A stretch of DNA of 64,000 nt from Singulisphaera sp. GP187 (GTDB lineage Bacteria > Planctomycetota > Planctomycetia > Isosphaerales > Isosphaeraceae): assembly GCF_900129635.1 (NCBI RefSeq), contig NZ_FSRB01000001.1, positions 4,565,501 through 4,629,500 on the forward strand, written 5' to 3'. Numbering within the stretch: the stretch's first letter is position 1; every line of letters starts with the position of its first letter. Under the pieces are notes generated by a model. It was not told where the DNA came from. It saw nothing but the letters and a program-made list of their open reading frames with translations, and searched no databases. Shown in pieces: positions 17,945 through 26,965 of this stretch. The position numbers and the translations under genes were made by a program.

Positions 17945-19696
17945 ATGACTCGCAACTTGGGAGCGGAATCGCTTCGTCGATGGACCTGGAGGTCATCCCG
18001 TCCTGACGCGAACCTGCGGAGTCGCGCGCGGTCGCGAGCCGTTCGGCTCTCGCTCGAAGCGCTGGAGGATCGGACGACCCCCTCCACATTCCTGGTGACG
18101 AACGCGGTCGATCCGCGGGGGGCGGTGGTGCCGGGATCGTTGCGTTGGGCGATCAATCAGGCCAATAAGCCGCAGAATCAAGGGTCCGTCGTGGCGATCA
18201 CGTCGTCCGTCGGCAGCACGATCACGCTCCGGGCCGGCGAGCTTCCGATCCGCTCGAGCCTGACGGTCGAGAATACTTCGGGACAACCCTTGACCATCCA
18301 GCAGGGGACGGCGAACTCGCGGATCTTCCATGTCTTCACCAACAACCTGACCACGACGCTGAGCATCACGGGTCTGGACCCCGCCTCTACAGTGACCCTC
18401 ACCGGCGGGCACGTGGCGAACAAGAACGGCGGGGGGATCCTCGTGGACAATTCGCTCAACAATCTGACGCTCTCTTATGTCAACCTCGTCGGCAACTCGG
18501 CCGCACAAGTCAACTCCCCCCGGAACGGGGCGTTCGGAAATGGCGGGGGGATCTATTCGAGCGGCACGGTGACGCTCGAGCATAGCAGCGTTCAGGGGAA
18601 CAGTGCCATCGGGATCAACAGCGCCTCGGGCGAAGGCGGCGGCATCTACGCCGATCTCGGCGTGATCCTGGACGCGAGCCGCGTCGATGCCAATACCGCC
18701 CGGGACTTCGGCGGGATCCTCAACGTCAACGGCGCAGTCAACATCCTCAACGGCAGCACGGTCAACGGCAACTCCTCCACCGCGAACAATCTCAACGCCG
18801 GGGAACTCGGCGGCGGCGGGATTGCCAACATGATCGGCAACGTCCTCGTTTCCGAGAGCCAGGTGAACAACAACAAGACCGTCGGGATGTACAGCGGCGG
18901 AATCGTCCTGCTGATCGGCGGCGCGTTCATCACTGACGGCAGCCAGGTCAACGGCAACACCAACAACGGACCCGGCGGCGGGATCGCCGCCAACTACGGC
19001 GGGCCGGTCGTCGTGACGAAAGGGAGCCAGGTCAACGGCAACACCTCCGCGGGGGTCGGCGGCGGGATCGTCAACTGGTCAGAATCGTACGGCGTAACCA
19101 TCAGCGAAGGGAGCCAGGTCAACAACAATACCGCGACGAACGTGCAGAATTCGTCGTCGACCCTCGGGTTGGTGAAGGTCACTCAGCCCCCCGTTTACAA
19201 GGCGTTCCTCTCGGCCGGCCGGGGCGACCCCTTGCTCATGACGGCGCTCAAGCAATTCGCCTCGGCGAACATCCAGCGGACCCCCGCCATTTACCGAGCC
19301 TTCAACTACCTCCCCTCGAATCCCAATCCGGTCGTCGGGGGCGGCATCGCCGAAATGCTGGGCGGACCGGTCAGCATCAGCGGGGGGAGCGAGGTGAACG
19401 GCAACCTCTCCGGCAAGTTCGTCGACTCGAGCCAACCCACCGTCGGGGTCGGAGGCGGCGTCTTCGCCAACCTCGGCACCATCACGATCGACGGCAGCAC
19501 GATCAGCGGCAACACCGCCACCGGCAGCGGCGGCGGCATCTGGAACGGGAACGGCCTCGTCATCAACAACACCCTCGTGACCGGGAACAAGGCGGGTGCG
19601 CCCGGCGGGGGCATCCTTAACAAGGGGTCGTTTTCATCCAAAAACAACAACATCACAAATAATTTACCCGACAACATCGCCTCCCTGTCCGGATGA
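17945..19696 (+). CDS. Secreted beta-helix surface protein (Pmp-like GGGI repeats)
   Basis: The product has about 583 residues. An arginine-rich N-terminus leads to the LSLEALEDRTTPSTF motif typical of planctomycete exported proteins. The body is Gly/Asn/Ser/Thr-rich with repeated 'GGGI', 'S.V.GN.A' and 'GSQVNGNT' units spaced about 20-30 residues apart, the pattern of right-handed parallel beta-helices as in polymorphic outer-membrane proteins. A non-repeated insert (KAFLSAGRGDPLLMTALKQF...) interrupts the repeats near residue 415. No membrane anchor or C-terminal sorting signal is visible. The likely role is adhesion or surface structure. The next gene, 67 bases downstream, carries a related leader. 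Confidence 0.85.
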   Translation: MTRNLGAESLRRWTWRSSRPDANLRSRARSRAVRLSLEALEDRTTPSTFLVTNAVDPRGAVVPGSLRWAINQANKPQNQGSVVAITSSVGSTITLRAGELPIRSSLTVENTSGQPLTIQQGTANSRIFHVFTNNLTTTLSITGLDPASTVTLTGGHVANKNGGGILVDNSLNNLTLSYVNLVGNSAAQVNSPRNGAFGNGGGIYSSGTVTLEHSSVQGNSAIGINSASGEGGGIYADLGVILDASRVDANTARDFGGILNVNGAVNILNGSTVNGNSSTANNLNAGELGGGGIANMIGNVLVSESQVNNNKTVGMYSGGIVLLIGGAFITDGSQVNGNTNNGPGGGIAANYGGPVVVTKGSQVNGNTSAGVGGGIVNWSESYGVTISEGSQVNNNTATNVQNSSSTLGLVKVTQPPVYKAFLSAGRGDPLLMTALKQFASANIQRTPAIYRAFNYLPSNPNPVVGGGIAEMLGGPVSISGGSEVNGNLSGKFVDSSQPTVGVGGGVFANLGTITIDGSTISGNTATGSGGGIWNGNGLVINNTLVTGNKAGAPGGGILNKGSFSSKNNNITNNLPDNIASLSG

Positions 19697-19763
19697 CGCG
19701 ACAACCCGCCCCTGAGCCGATCGTGTTCGTTCCCGCAACTCTCATCCCTCGGAGGGTCGATCC

Positions 19764-20858
19764 ATGGCCGCGCGCGGATCTCGGAGACAGGTGATTGCCA
19801 GGCCGACGTGTGAGACCTTGGAAGAGCGAGCACTCCTCACGGCCCTCAGACCGACGACCGAAGCGCGGAGTCTCGGCAGGGCGGGTCCGTTGCTCAGTGC
19901 CCCTTCGCTCTTCATCGAACCTCAGGCCGGCCGGGCGCCGATCGTCCAGGCGATCAACTCCGCTCGAACCGAAATCCGCCTGGGGATCTGCAACCTCAGC
20001 GACCCGCAAATCGGGGATGCGCTGGCCGCCGCGGTCGCGCGCGGGGTCGACGTCAAGGTCATCGTCGATCAGGCCGACTACCACAATAAGCCTCCGGAGC
20101 AGGCGGAGATCGCCACACTCCTCGCGCGGAACGTGCCGGTTCACCTGAGCAATTCGGTCTTCCCCCAGAGCTTCGAGAAGGAGTTGGTGATCGACCAGCG
20201 CCAGGTCCTCATCATGACGATGTGCCTGGTGCCGGAGACGTTTCAGGACACGCGCGATTACGGCCTCGTCCTATCGAACCGGAAGATCATCCGCGAAGTG
20301 ACGTCGGTCTTCGACACCGACTGGGCCTTCTCCGCGCCTCCGGGCGCGCCGACCCCCGCGTACAACCCGACTCCCGCCCTCCATGTCTCCGACCTGATCT
20401 GGGGCCCGACCGACGCGACGGCCAAGCTCTCGCACTTGATCCAGTCGGCCCGACGCTCGATCGACGTCACGACCGAGTTGCTCAACGATCCCTACCTCGA
20501 AGGCCAGTTGGTCGCCGCAGAGCATCGCGGGGTACACGTCCGCATGATCACCCCCACAGTCCCCCGCGGGGCCGCGACCAACGTCCCTCAAATTGCCTTC
20601 CTCGCCGGCCAGGGCGTCGACGTCCGCGTGACGACCGAGCAGGCTCCCCCCCCGGACGCAATGCCGTATATGCACGCCAAGACGATGATCGTCGACGGCC
20701 GGACGGCCTACCTCGGGTCGATCGACATCGACACGACCGAGGCGAGCCAGGACCGTGAGTTGGGGATCGTGTTCCGGCAGCGGCCCCTCGTCCGCCAACT
20801 CAACACCCAATTCCAGTCCGACTGGAACAGGATCGCCGTTTCTTGGTCAAGACCATAG
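19764..20858 (+). CDS. Phospholipase D-like protein with one degenerate HKD motif
   Basis: The product has 364 residues. The N-terminus holds ETLEERALLT, the same class of leader as in the upstream beta-helix protein, so export is likely. Two PLD domains follow. The second has a complete motif, MHAKTMIVDGRTAYLGSIDID (His304, Lys306, Asp311). The first reads FEKELVIDQ, with Phe137 where the catalytic His is expected while Lys139 and Asp144 remain. PLD enzymes need two motifs for one active site, so the protein may act as a dimer, or be a nuclease- or lipase-like protein with altered activity. Co-transcription with the gene 67 bases upstream is likely. Confidence 0.88.
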   Translation: MAARGSRRQVIARPTCETLEERALLTALRPTTEARSLGRAGPLLSAPSLFIEPQAGRAPIVQAINSARTEIRLGICNLSDPQIGDALAAAVARGVDVKVIVDQADYHNKPPEQAEIATLLARNVPVHLSNSVFPQSFEKELVIDQRQVLIMTMCLVPETFQDTRDYGLVLSNRKIIREVTSVFDTDWAFSAPPGAPTPAYNPTPALHVSDLIWGPTDATAKLSHLIQSARRSIDVTTELLNDPYLEGQLVAAEHRGVHVRMITPTVPRGAATNVPQIAFLAGQGVDVRVTTEQAPPPDAMPYMHAKTMIVDGRTAYLGSIDIDTTEASQDRELGIVFRQRPLVRQLNTQFQSDWNRIAVSWSRP

Positions 20859-20876
20859 AGACGGATTCACGCCCTC

Positions 20877-22265
20877 TTATCGCGCACTTTGCAGTACGGT
20901 CTCGGCTGCGGCACGGACCTCACCATTTTTATCGTGTCGGGATTCTTCCAGAGCCACCACCGCATTCTGATCCAGGTGAGGCAGTGATCCCAAGGCCCGC
21001 ACCGCCGTGGACCGCACCATGAACTCAGGGTCTCGGAGAGCGGAAATCAGCGGTGACTGGTCGATCTTGACCGCCCCGCCGATTTCACCGAGGGCCCAAG
21101 CGGACTGCTGACGAACATTGGTGTTTTGCGTGTGACTCAAGGCCATGGCCAATGCCGGGATGGCGTCGACGGCCTCCCCCCTGAACCACCCCAAGAGGTG
21201 AGCAATCTCAATATTCACACCATTCCTATCATTTTGATTGTTTGCTAAATTTTTGATTAACAGGGGGATCGCGGCTGGACCGATCCGCAGAATGACCTCT
21301 CGGGCCTCGCCCGCGGGTGGCGCGTAATTTAGCGCACGAAGGTCGAAAACGACCTGGGGAAACGCATCCATCAAAATCGCGAAGGCTGTTTGATTCTTGG
21401 GGTCGAGGAGGACCATGGCTTTGGCGGCGAACAGTCGGACGATGTCGTCGGGATCCGCTAGGGCGACGGCGAGATCACGACGAGCCGGCTCGGCGGAATC
21501 GCCGAGACTGAAGAGGCAATGAGCTGCGCCGCGCCGGGCCTGGACGATGGGATCCTTCAAGGCCGCGATCAGGCTCGGGATCGTCGAGGCGACCCGAGCG
21601 TTATTGGTCTGGCGGAACTTACCGGTTGCTTGGTCAATGGCGGGGGTGGCGAACTTGAACTGTTCGACGAGTTCGAACACGGCGACCTCCCGGATGTTCT
21701 CCAAGGGATCCTTCATCTTTCGGATGAGGATCGGCACGATTTCCGTCTCCGGTCGTCCCACTCGACCGACCGTCCCGATCGCGTTCCGCCGAACCTCGAG
21801 CTCGGGATCATCCAGGGCCGGAACAAGCGACGCGAACGCCGGACTGGCCCTCCCGCCGAAAATCCTGAGCAGGTAAGAGGACTTCTTGCGTACGGCGGGA
21901 TCCCTCGAGCTCAGACACTTGCCGATGCTTTTGACGAATGTCGTCGATCCCCAACCAAATCGCCGAAGAAATTGGTCGATCGTCTTGGGCTCGAATTCGC
22001 CTTCCCTGCCGAAGCCTCGAATCGATTCCAAACTGTGAAGGGTCGCATTCAAAGCTCGGAGCCTGACCTCTTGATTCTCATCATGCAGGGCCTTGATGAG
22101 ACCATGAACCGACGGATCCTCTTGCGCGAATCGCAAGAGAATGGAGAGTGCCACGGCGCAACCGAAGCCGGAAAGGAGAACGAGAACCAAAGGGCGCCGA
22201 GAGAAAGCAACAAACTTCGCAAGAGATAAATATTGAACCATAGGAATTGATCTTGGCGAGAACAT
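20877..22265 (-). CDS. Membrane-anchored HEAT-repeat protein
   Basis: The product has about 462 residues. A hydrophobic segment (LVLVLLSGFGCAVALSILL, about residues 27-45) is followed by an all-helical region of HEAT/PBS-lyase-type repeats, visible as 'IP.LI.AL.D....R..AA..L..LG' blocks, such as IPSLIAALKDPIVQARRGAA and IPALAMALSHTQNTNVRQQSAWALGEIG. Such repeats form protein-binding solenoids. A second start at 22241 is possible; neither has a clear ribosome site. It is convergent with the PLD-like gene, with only 18 bases between the stops. Function unknown. Confidence 0.85.
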   Translation of the reverse strand: MFSPRSIPMVQYLSLAKFVAFSRRPLVLVLLSGFGCAVALSILLRFAQEDPSVHGLIKALHDENQEVRLRALNATLHSLESIRGFGREGEFEPKTIDQFLRRFGWGSTTFVKSIGKCLSSRDPAVRKKSSYLLRIFGGRASPAFASLVPALDDPELEVRRNAIGTVGRVGRPETEIVPILIRKMKDPLENIREVAVFELVEQFKFATPAIDQATGKFRQTNNARVASTIPSLIAALKDPIVQARRGAAHCLFSLGDSAEPARRDLAVALADPDDIVRLFAAKAMVLLDPKNQTAFAILMDAFPQVVFDLRALNYAPPAGEAREVILRIGPAAIPLLIKNLANNQNDRNGVNIEIAHLLGWFRGEAVDAIPALAMALSHTQNTNVRQQSAWALGEIGGAVKIDQSPLISALRDPEFMVRSTAVRALGSLPHLDQNAVVALEESRHDKNGEVRAAAETVLQSAR

Positions 22266-22394
22266 TCAAGGGAGACCGTTGCGGAGGTAGGAAGTCCGCA
22301 ACATCAATCGTATTCGTCACGTAAGAACCGACCGTCCTCATGTCACGACTCAGCGTGAATTCCGCGAGCCCAAGCAGAATCCGCAATCCTTACT

Positions 22395-22808
22395 TCACTT
22401 CTGGTCGATGAAAAGTCCCGGATCCACTTTGAAGAATCGCGACAGCGCCGTGAGGTGTTTTACGTTGAGTTTCCGCTTGCCAGCCAGGATCTCAGAGACC
22501 GTCGAGAGCGGAAGCCCAGCCCCCTGAGCCACGCCGGTTTGGGTCACGGCTTTGGCTTCCATCAGGTGAATGAGCATATTGACTCCGGACACGTTCCCCA
22601 TCGGGTAATGAGTCTCTTCGTATTGCTCGACCAGCATTCCCAGGACGTCCAGGTAATCCTCCTCGTCCTTGGTGCGTTTCTCCTGATCAATCAGGGAGTC
22701 GATCACCGTGATAGCCCGGTCAAGCTCAGCCTCCGAACGAATCGGCCGGAGCGGATAGGCCGCCACCAGTTCCATGTATCGCGTCAGGGGAGCGGCCCGC
22801 GTTGCCAT
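22395..22808 (-). CDS. higA: HigA-type antitoxin with XRE helix-turn-helix
   Basis: The product has 137 residues. The C-terminal XRE domain reads AVTQTGVAQGAGLPLSTVSEILAGKRKLNVKHLTALSRFF, with the N-terminal part helical (AYPLRPIRSEAELDRAITVIDSLID) as in HigA proteins. It neutralises the HigB toxin encoded immediately upstream and probably represses the operon. The start codon overlaps the toxin stop as TGATG; a GTG three bases earlier is also possible. AAGGAGAAGGAG inside the end of higB is the ribosome site, so translation is coupled. Confidence 0.92.
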   Translation of the reverse strand: MATRAAPLTRYMELVAAYPLRPIRSEAELDRAITVIDSLIDQEKRTKDEEDYLDVLGMLVEQYEETHYPMGNVSGVNMLIHLMEAKAVTQTGVAQGAGLPLSTVSEILAGKRKLNVKHLTALSRFFKVDPGLFIDQK

Positions 22809-23140
22809 CACTCCTTCTCCTTTGGCTTCTTCGTGCCCTTCGGCTTCGGCTGGTCGCCCTTCCAGGAACCTCGGTCGTATTCAGCATGAGTCAGGATGGC
22901 CCGAATGTAAACCTTACCCGCCTTGATCATGACGACCGCGATCAGGCGAAATTTGTTGCCGCCGATATTGAAGACCGCCAGGCTGCCGACCTGGTCGACA
23001 GAAGGGTAGTCGGACCGGACGTCGGCGAAGCTGCTCCACCGTGCGTTCTTGACCAACCGATACCACGATTCAAGAGCCGTCTCGGATGCGGGGTAGGCCT
23101 TGGCGAACTCCTTCAGTTTCTTGCGGCTGACGACATGCAT
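22808..23140 (-). CDS. higB: HigB-type toxin (mRNA interferase)
   Basis: The product has 110 residues and aligns over its length with the HigB_toxin family: MHVVSRKKLKEFAKAYP, ALESWYRLVKNARWSSFADVRSDYPSVDQVG, AVFNIGGNKFRLIAVV, VYIRAILTHAEYDRG. The family cleaves ribosome-bound mRNA. A longer in-frame extension to 23374 would run into the neighbouring IS, so the ATG at 23140 (ribosome site GAGGGG) is chosen. The lysine-rich tail (KPKGTKKPKEKE) overlaps the antitoxin ribosome site. An ISAzo13-like element ends about 150 bases upstream and may affect the promoter. Confidence 0.92.
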   Translation of the reverse strand: MHVVSRKKLKEFAKAYPASETALESWYRLVKNARWSSFADVRSDYPSVDQVGSLAVFNIGGNKFRLIAVVMIKAGKVYIRAILTHAEYDRGSWKGDQPKPKGTKKPKEKE

Positions 23141-23287
23141 CCCGCCCCTCGCAGCGAACCAATTCGCCTTTCCATTGCACTGATATAATAACTTCGCAGA
23201 ATCAGAAGTCAACGTACGTCCAGGCCATCCTGGAGAAGGATCATGGCCCCCAAAGAGATAAGACCGGAGGTTTGGGTGGCCCGTCAA

Positions 23288-24607
23288 GGAATAGGCCGGG
23301 AATAACTTCCCGTTTTCATGCTGGTTTGGGGAGAGCCCGGTAGTTCCATTTGGGCAGGACTTTGTCGAAGACAATTTTCATGCCCTCCTTGAATCCCTCG
23401 GCGCACTTCATGCCGGTCTGATACACCTTCTCAAGGATTCGCACTGCCACCTTCAAGCCCGTGGCAGTCTCGGTCTTGGAGATGTAGTACTGGACCGTCT
23501 CCAACGTTCGAAAGATCACCCCGCGGCAGGCCCGCGTCACGTGCGGGAAGAGGCGGTGCTCGATCGGGTTGTACTTCGAGCAGTACGGCGGGTAATGGGC
23601 GATTCGGATCTCGATGCCCAGCCGATTCGCCAACTTCTGAAGTTGCTCCTTGAATACATATCTCGACGCACTATTGCTACCTCCGCCGTCGCACAGCACC
23701 AGCAGTTTCTTTGCCCCGGGATAGGCCAACCGACCGTGGTATTCCCACCAAGCCGCAATGCTGTCACAGGCCAGTTCGCTGGTGTCGTGGCTGGTGTTGA
23801 GGTGGACGAATCCAAGGTTCCGCCCCACGTCGTAGATCCCGTGCGGGATCACAGTACCCGAGCCCATGCTCCCGAAGTCATGGTCGTTGACCACGATCGT
23901 TTCTTGAGTATCGATCACCCCGTCGCGTTGGAAATCGCCCAGCAATTCCTTCTTCTTCGTGTCGATGCTGATTACCGGCAAGCCGGCCTTCAAGTACCTC
24001 TTCTTGAGACGGGAGATATTCTCGAACTGGGCGTTGCGATCCGGGTGGCGCGGCCCCATCGTCTTCTTCTTCACCGCCTTCCGCCTGCGGTAACCATGCT
24101 TCCGGAGCAACTTCGAGACGATGTCGCGACTGACGCGTGTCCCCAATTCCTCCATCCGCTTGGCGATCTGGCGCCGCGACAAGTTGGTCCATTTCACTTC
24201 AAGTCGCATCGGGTCGCCCGCGGTGTGATCCTCAAGGACCTTGTGAAACTTCACTTCGACGGCCAGGTCGACCTCGATCAACCGTTTCCGGCCGCCCCTT
24301 TTTTGCGAGTGCGGCCCGTGTCCAGGTCGTCCTCGCCTTCCAACTCCCCGAGGCCTAACCGGATCGTCTTCGGGTCGCACTCCAGGACACCCGCGATGTA
24401 TTCGACCCCGCCGTGCCCCAACTTCGCGGCCTCGATCGCCGCATACCGCCGCCGGTCGTTCTCTTTCAACGAGCCGAAGAGCCGTTTCATCATCCGTTGG
24501 ACTGTCGGTGTGTAGGCTTCCATGTGACCCTCCCGTATACTCCCTCCAAACATCTGGTCTGACATCCTAACCGATGCCAACCACGGAAGTTATCCCCGGC
24601 CTATTCC
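23288..24607 (-). mobile_element. ISAzo13-like insertion sequence
   Basis: Terminal inverted repeats of 23 bp with one mismatch lie at 23288-23310 (GGAATAGGCCGGGAATAACT...) and, inverted, at 24585-24607. CAA is present immediately outside both ends, compatible with a 3-bp target duplication. The total length is 1,320 bp with one transposase gene filling it. Confidence 0.9.
23316..24523 (-). CDS. ISAzo13-type DDE transposase in two frames joined at an A6 run
   Basis: The N-terminal part starts at ATG 24523 (MEAYTPTVQRMMKRLFGSLKENDRRRYAAIEAAKLGHGGVEYIAGVL..., ribosome site GGGAGGG) and ends at ...DTGRTRKKGAAGNG. The remainder is in the -1 frame (GGRKRLIEVDLAVEVKFHKVLEDHTAGDPMRLEVKWTNLSRRQIAKRM...). 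The frames meet at A6G4 (24304-24295). DDE residues: Asp in LPVISIDTKKKELLGDF, Asp in KLLVLCDGGGSNSAS, and Glu in YCSKYNPIEHRLFPHV. One extra A would restore a single protein of about 400 residues. Either slippage at the A6 run makes the full protein, or the copy has lost one base. Confidence 0.85.
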
Positions 24608-24921
24608 CAAGTCTCGCGACCATCCCCCACCGCTGCCGAATCCACCAAATACCCCAATTAAAGCACCTGATTCTATGATTATTCGTGGTGCTCATCGATC
24701 GCGGGGGGGAAGTTCGTCACCGCGAGCCTCCCGAGTGAAGTCTACGCCAACGCCCGCCAGATCGCTACCGAAGAGTGAGGCGTCTCATGAAGAGCCTGAC
24801 CTGTCACAGGAAGCCGGGATTGATCATCGCTTACGTTTCCCAAATATTCCCTCAGGCCGCCCAACCCGCCCAACCGATACATTCACCAAGTCAGATCAAG
24901 CTTCCGGACGGAAATTCCCCC
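24608..24921. other. Intergenic region between the IS and a lipoprotein gene
   Basis: About 314 bases with no supported gene. An open frame runs into the lipoprotein gene but lacks a signal peptide at its own start. No hairpin of note. Confidence 0.35.
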
Positions 24922-25185
24922 ATGCGTGTCCGCGCTTTCCTCACATTCCTGACTCTGGCAATCTGCGGCTGCCAATCGGATGGTAGTCCCAGCTTGGCGG
25001 TGCAAGCGCTCGACAATCTCTTCTACCCGTACCAAACGCATTGCTACGCCCGAAAGGTAAAGCCAGGAACGACCTGGACGGAAATCGACGGATCGGTTGT
25101 CCGGCTCGGTGAGGATGGGCAGACACATCAAGTCTCAGGGCCAGTGGAACCGTCTCTCTCAGGCGACGCGGCGATAAGTCAGTGA
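24922..25185 (+). CDS. Small putative lipoprotein
   Basis: The product has 87 residues: MRVRAFLTFLTLAICGCQSDG, a signal peptide with a lipobox-like ICGC, then a mature part with two cysteines' worth of context ('YPYQTHCYARKVKPGTTWTEIDGSVVRLGEDG'). The ATG at 24922 is chosen because it places the signal peptide at the start; a longer open frame begins at 24775. It is followed by two plus-strand genes for small proteins and may form an operon with them. Function unknown. Confidence 0.65.
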   Translation: MRVRAFLTFLTLAICGCQSDGSPSLAVQALDNLFYPYQTHCYARKVKPGTTWTEIDGSVVRLGEDGQTHQVSGPVEPSLSGDAAISQ

Positions 25186-25233
25186 GCATTGGTAGGAAAT
25201 CAAGCGATTCGTGAACTCAAACTCAGAGGGGCC

Positions 25234-25599
25234 ATGCTCGAGTCCAATCGCTATGAAGCCCCCGAAAGCACAGTGGCTTCATCAAACACTCTTGAGCGCC
25301 GGCCGGCCGTGTTGCTGCTCGAAACGCGTGAGAAGGGCAACTCACTTGGGCTGCATTACCGCCGGCAGTTCAAAAACCACCTGTTGCTCGCGATCATGAT
25401 CTCCATCGCCATTGCCTGGTTCTCCTGGATCAATTTCCAGCCACTGGCTTACGTGATGATCGGCGTTTTCCTGGGAGCGTTACTCAGGGATTGGGGAATC
25501 GCGCGTAAACAAGCGAGGGTTTGGAAGATTCATGCAAGGCTGTTGAACTGGGACAAGGTGCGGCAAATGGCTGCCGGGGAAACGGTTGAGGGTGGATGA
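25234..25599 (+). CDS. Small membrane protein of unknown function
   Basis: The product has 121 residues from ATG 25234, preceded by GAGGGG. Two adjacent hydrophobic helices (LLLAIMISIAIAWFSWINF and LAYVMIGVFLGALL) lie in the middle, followed by a basic cytoplasmic tail (RDWGIARKQARVWKIHARLLNWDKVRQM). The downstream frame overlaps its end by eight bases. No family was recognised. Confidence 0.65.
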   Translation: MLESNRYEAPESTVASSNTLERRPAVLLLETREKGNSLGLHYRRQFKNHLLLAIMISIAIAWFSWINFQPLAYVMIGVFLGALLRDWGIARKQARVWKIHARLLNWDKVRQMAAGETVEGG

Positions 25600-25993
25600 T
25601 CTGACTCCGGAAGAGTCCTCCTTGGCGGGCTGGTCCGCTGAGTTTGGTCTTCAGACGGTGAATTCGCTGTCCCGGGAATCGTACGTGGGGGTGCTTGCTG
25701 TCATGATTGAACCGAAAAAGAGCTGGCTCGCCGCGGGAGCTTACGTCATCGACGCGGCCAGCGTGCTCTACATCAATACCTCCGCCCGCTGGCTCGGCGC
25801 CGCCGAGGGAGACAGCGAACGTGATGATTGGGGCGAAGTGCCCCCCTCACGGCAGGTGGAGAGGACCGGCGTCGAGGTCCACTTCGGATGGCATCCTGAC
25901 CGTACCCCGCTCCGCTTTCTCGACGGCACCCGCGAGGCGGAGGACCTCAACGCGTTCGTCCGATCGGCCGCTTCGGCCCCTCGGGACGCCTAA
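25592..25993 (+). CDS. Hypothetical protein overlapping the preceding gene
   Basis: The product has about 133 residues, starting at GTG 25592 (or TTG 25586) inside the end of the preceding gene. It has a moderately hydrophobic centre (SWLAAGAYVIDAASVLYINTS) and a polar C-terminal half with Trp and Arg residues (VHFGWHPDRTPLRFLDGTREAEDLNAF). No known motif. The overlap suggests translational coupling. The stop overlaps by four bases the stop of the convergent minus-strand gene. A real gene is likely but not certain. Confidence 0.55.
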   Translation: MDDLTPEESSLAGWSAEFGLQTVNSLSRESYVGVLAVMIEPKKSWLAAGAYVIDAASVLYINTSARWLGAAEGDSERDDWGEVPPSRQVERTGVEVHFGWHPDRTPLRFLDGTREAEDLNAFVRSAASAPRDA

Positions 25994-26406
25994 CCGCCAA
26001 GGCCACTCCCATTCCGACGACCCAAGGCAGCAAATTCCGACGATTCCCAAAATACGGTGATTCCTAAGATCACGATTCCCAAGACGGGTGCAAAATGGAG
26101 TTGCCAGAATCGGTCCAACACCAACTCCCCCGGTTCGTTGGGAAGATAGCGAACCCTCACTCCCTGGCCTTTTTTCAAGGAGACATACCAGGCTCGTAGC
26201 GTTCCTCTGACCAGCTTGCCATCCACACCGTGAACCGCTTCCGCGATCGTCACACCACCGCGATAGTGATACCCGCTGGTGACGACGACGGCTTCTCCAA
26301 TGCTGGCTCGGAGGCTGTAGTTCAAGTCCGAGACGACAAGAAAACCTGCGAAAACACCGACGAGGATCGTCCCGATAAAATGCTCCCAAACTTGTTTGCG
26401 TTGCAA
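25990..26406 (-). CDS. DUF3592-like membrane protein
   Basis: The product has about 138 residues. Two transmembrane helices (FIGTILVGVFAGFLVVSDL and HFAPVLGIVILGITVFW) flank a soluble loop with 'GYHYRGGVTIAEAVHGVDG' and 'KKGQGVRVRYLPNEPGELVLDRFW', the typical DUF3592 pattern of a Y-P-x-P-like turn before the second helix. A TTG at 26406 is preferred as start because GGGAGGG lies five bases upstream; a GTG at 26484 has no ribosome site. The family is widespread with unknown function. Confidence 0.7.
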   Translation of the reverse strand: MQRKQVWEHFIGTILVGVFAGFLVVSDLNYSLRASIGEAVVVTSGYHYRGGVTIAEAVHGVDGKLVRGTLRAWYVSLKKGQGVRVRYLPNEPGELVLDRFWQLHFAPVLGIVILGITVFWESSEFAALGRRNGSGLGG

Positions 26407-26599
26407 GGAAGCCCTCCCGCCCCTCTGGATTTCGCTGGTTGAGGGTGTGTTGCTGACAGCGACAGCGGCCCGACGGCAGTTCACTTACCAACGGGATGCG
26501 CACGCGGCTGCCGCTTCAAGACGTTGCCAACCCGCGTGCGGGAACGAGCGCGTTTGCGGGTATCGAGCAAGGGGGGGGGCGAGGAGCGAGCCAGAGCCT

Positions 26600-26965
26600 T
26601 CAGACGAAGGCCTCTTTGAGGTCTTGGGGCTTCTGTGTGCTGCTGGCCATGGCGCGCGTGAGCTTTCGGAACCGCAAAACGCCCCCAATCGAACCGGCGA
26701 GCGCGAGTACGGTCCAGGCCAAGATCATCACCCCGACCACGGCTTCGTCGACCTCACCCAGGAACATGGCGGGGCCGAAAACGAGTGCGATCCAGATCGT
26801 GAGCAAAAGACCGATTCGGAGAAGCCTCATCACCAGCGGGAACGATTTTTGGAGTTGCCGAGGGAAGTACACGAGCGGCAACCAGATCGCCCCTTTGATC
26901 GCCCTCATCAAGGCGGAATCCAATTGATCGAGCATGGCCTGATCCTCGCTGCCCTGGGTCGTCAC
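26600..26965 (-). CDS. Small membrane protein
   Basis: The product has 121 residues with two hydrophobic helices (LLRIGLLLTIWIALVFGPAMFL and AVVGVMILAWTVLALAGSIGGVL), an amphipathic N-terminal part (LDSALMRAIKGAIWLPLVYF) and a short basic tail. An in-frame ATG at 26935 is an alternative start. It lies downstream of nothing on its strand and about 190 bases before the DUF3592-like gene. No family was recognised. Confidence 0.6.
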   Translation of the reverse strand: MTTQGSEDQAMLDQLDSALMRAIKGAIWLPLVYFPRQLQKSFPLVMRLLRIGLLLTIWIALVFGPAMFLGEVDEAVVGVMILAWTVLALAGSIGGVLRFRKLTRAMASSTQKPQDLKEAFV

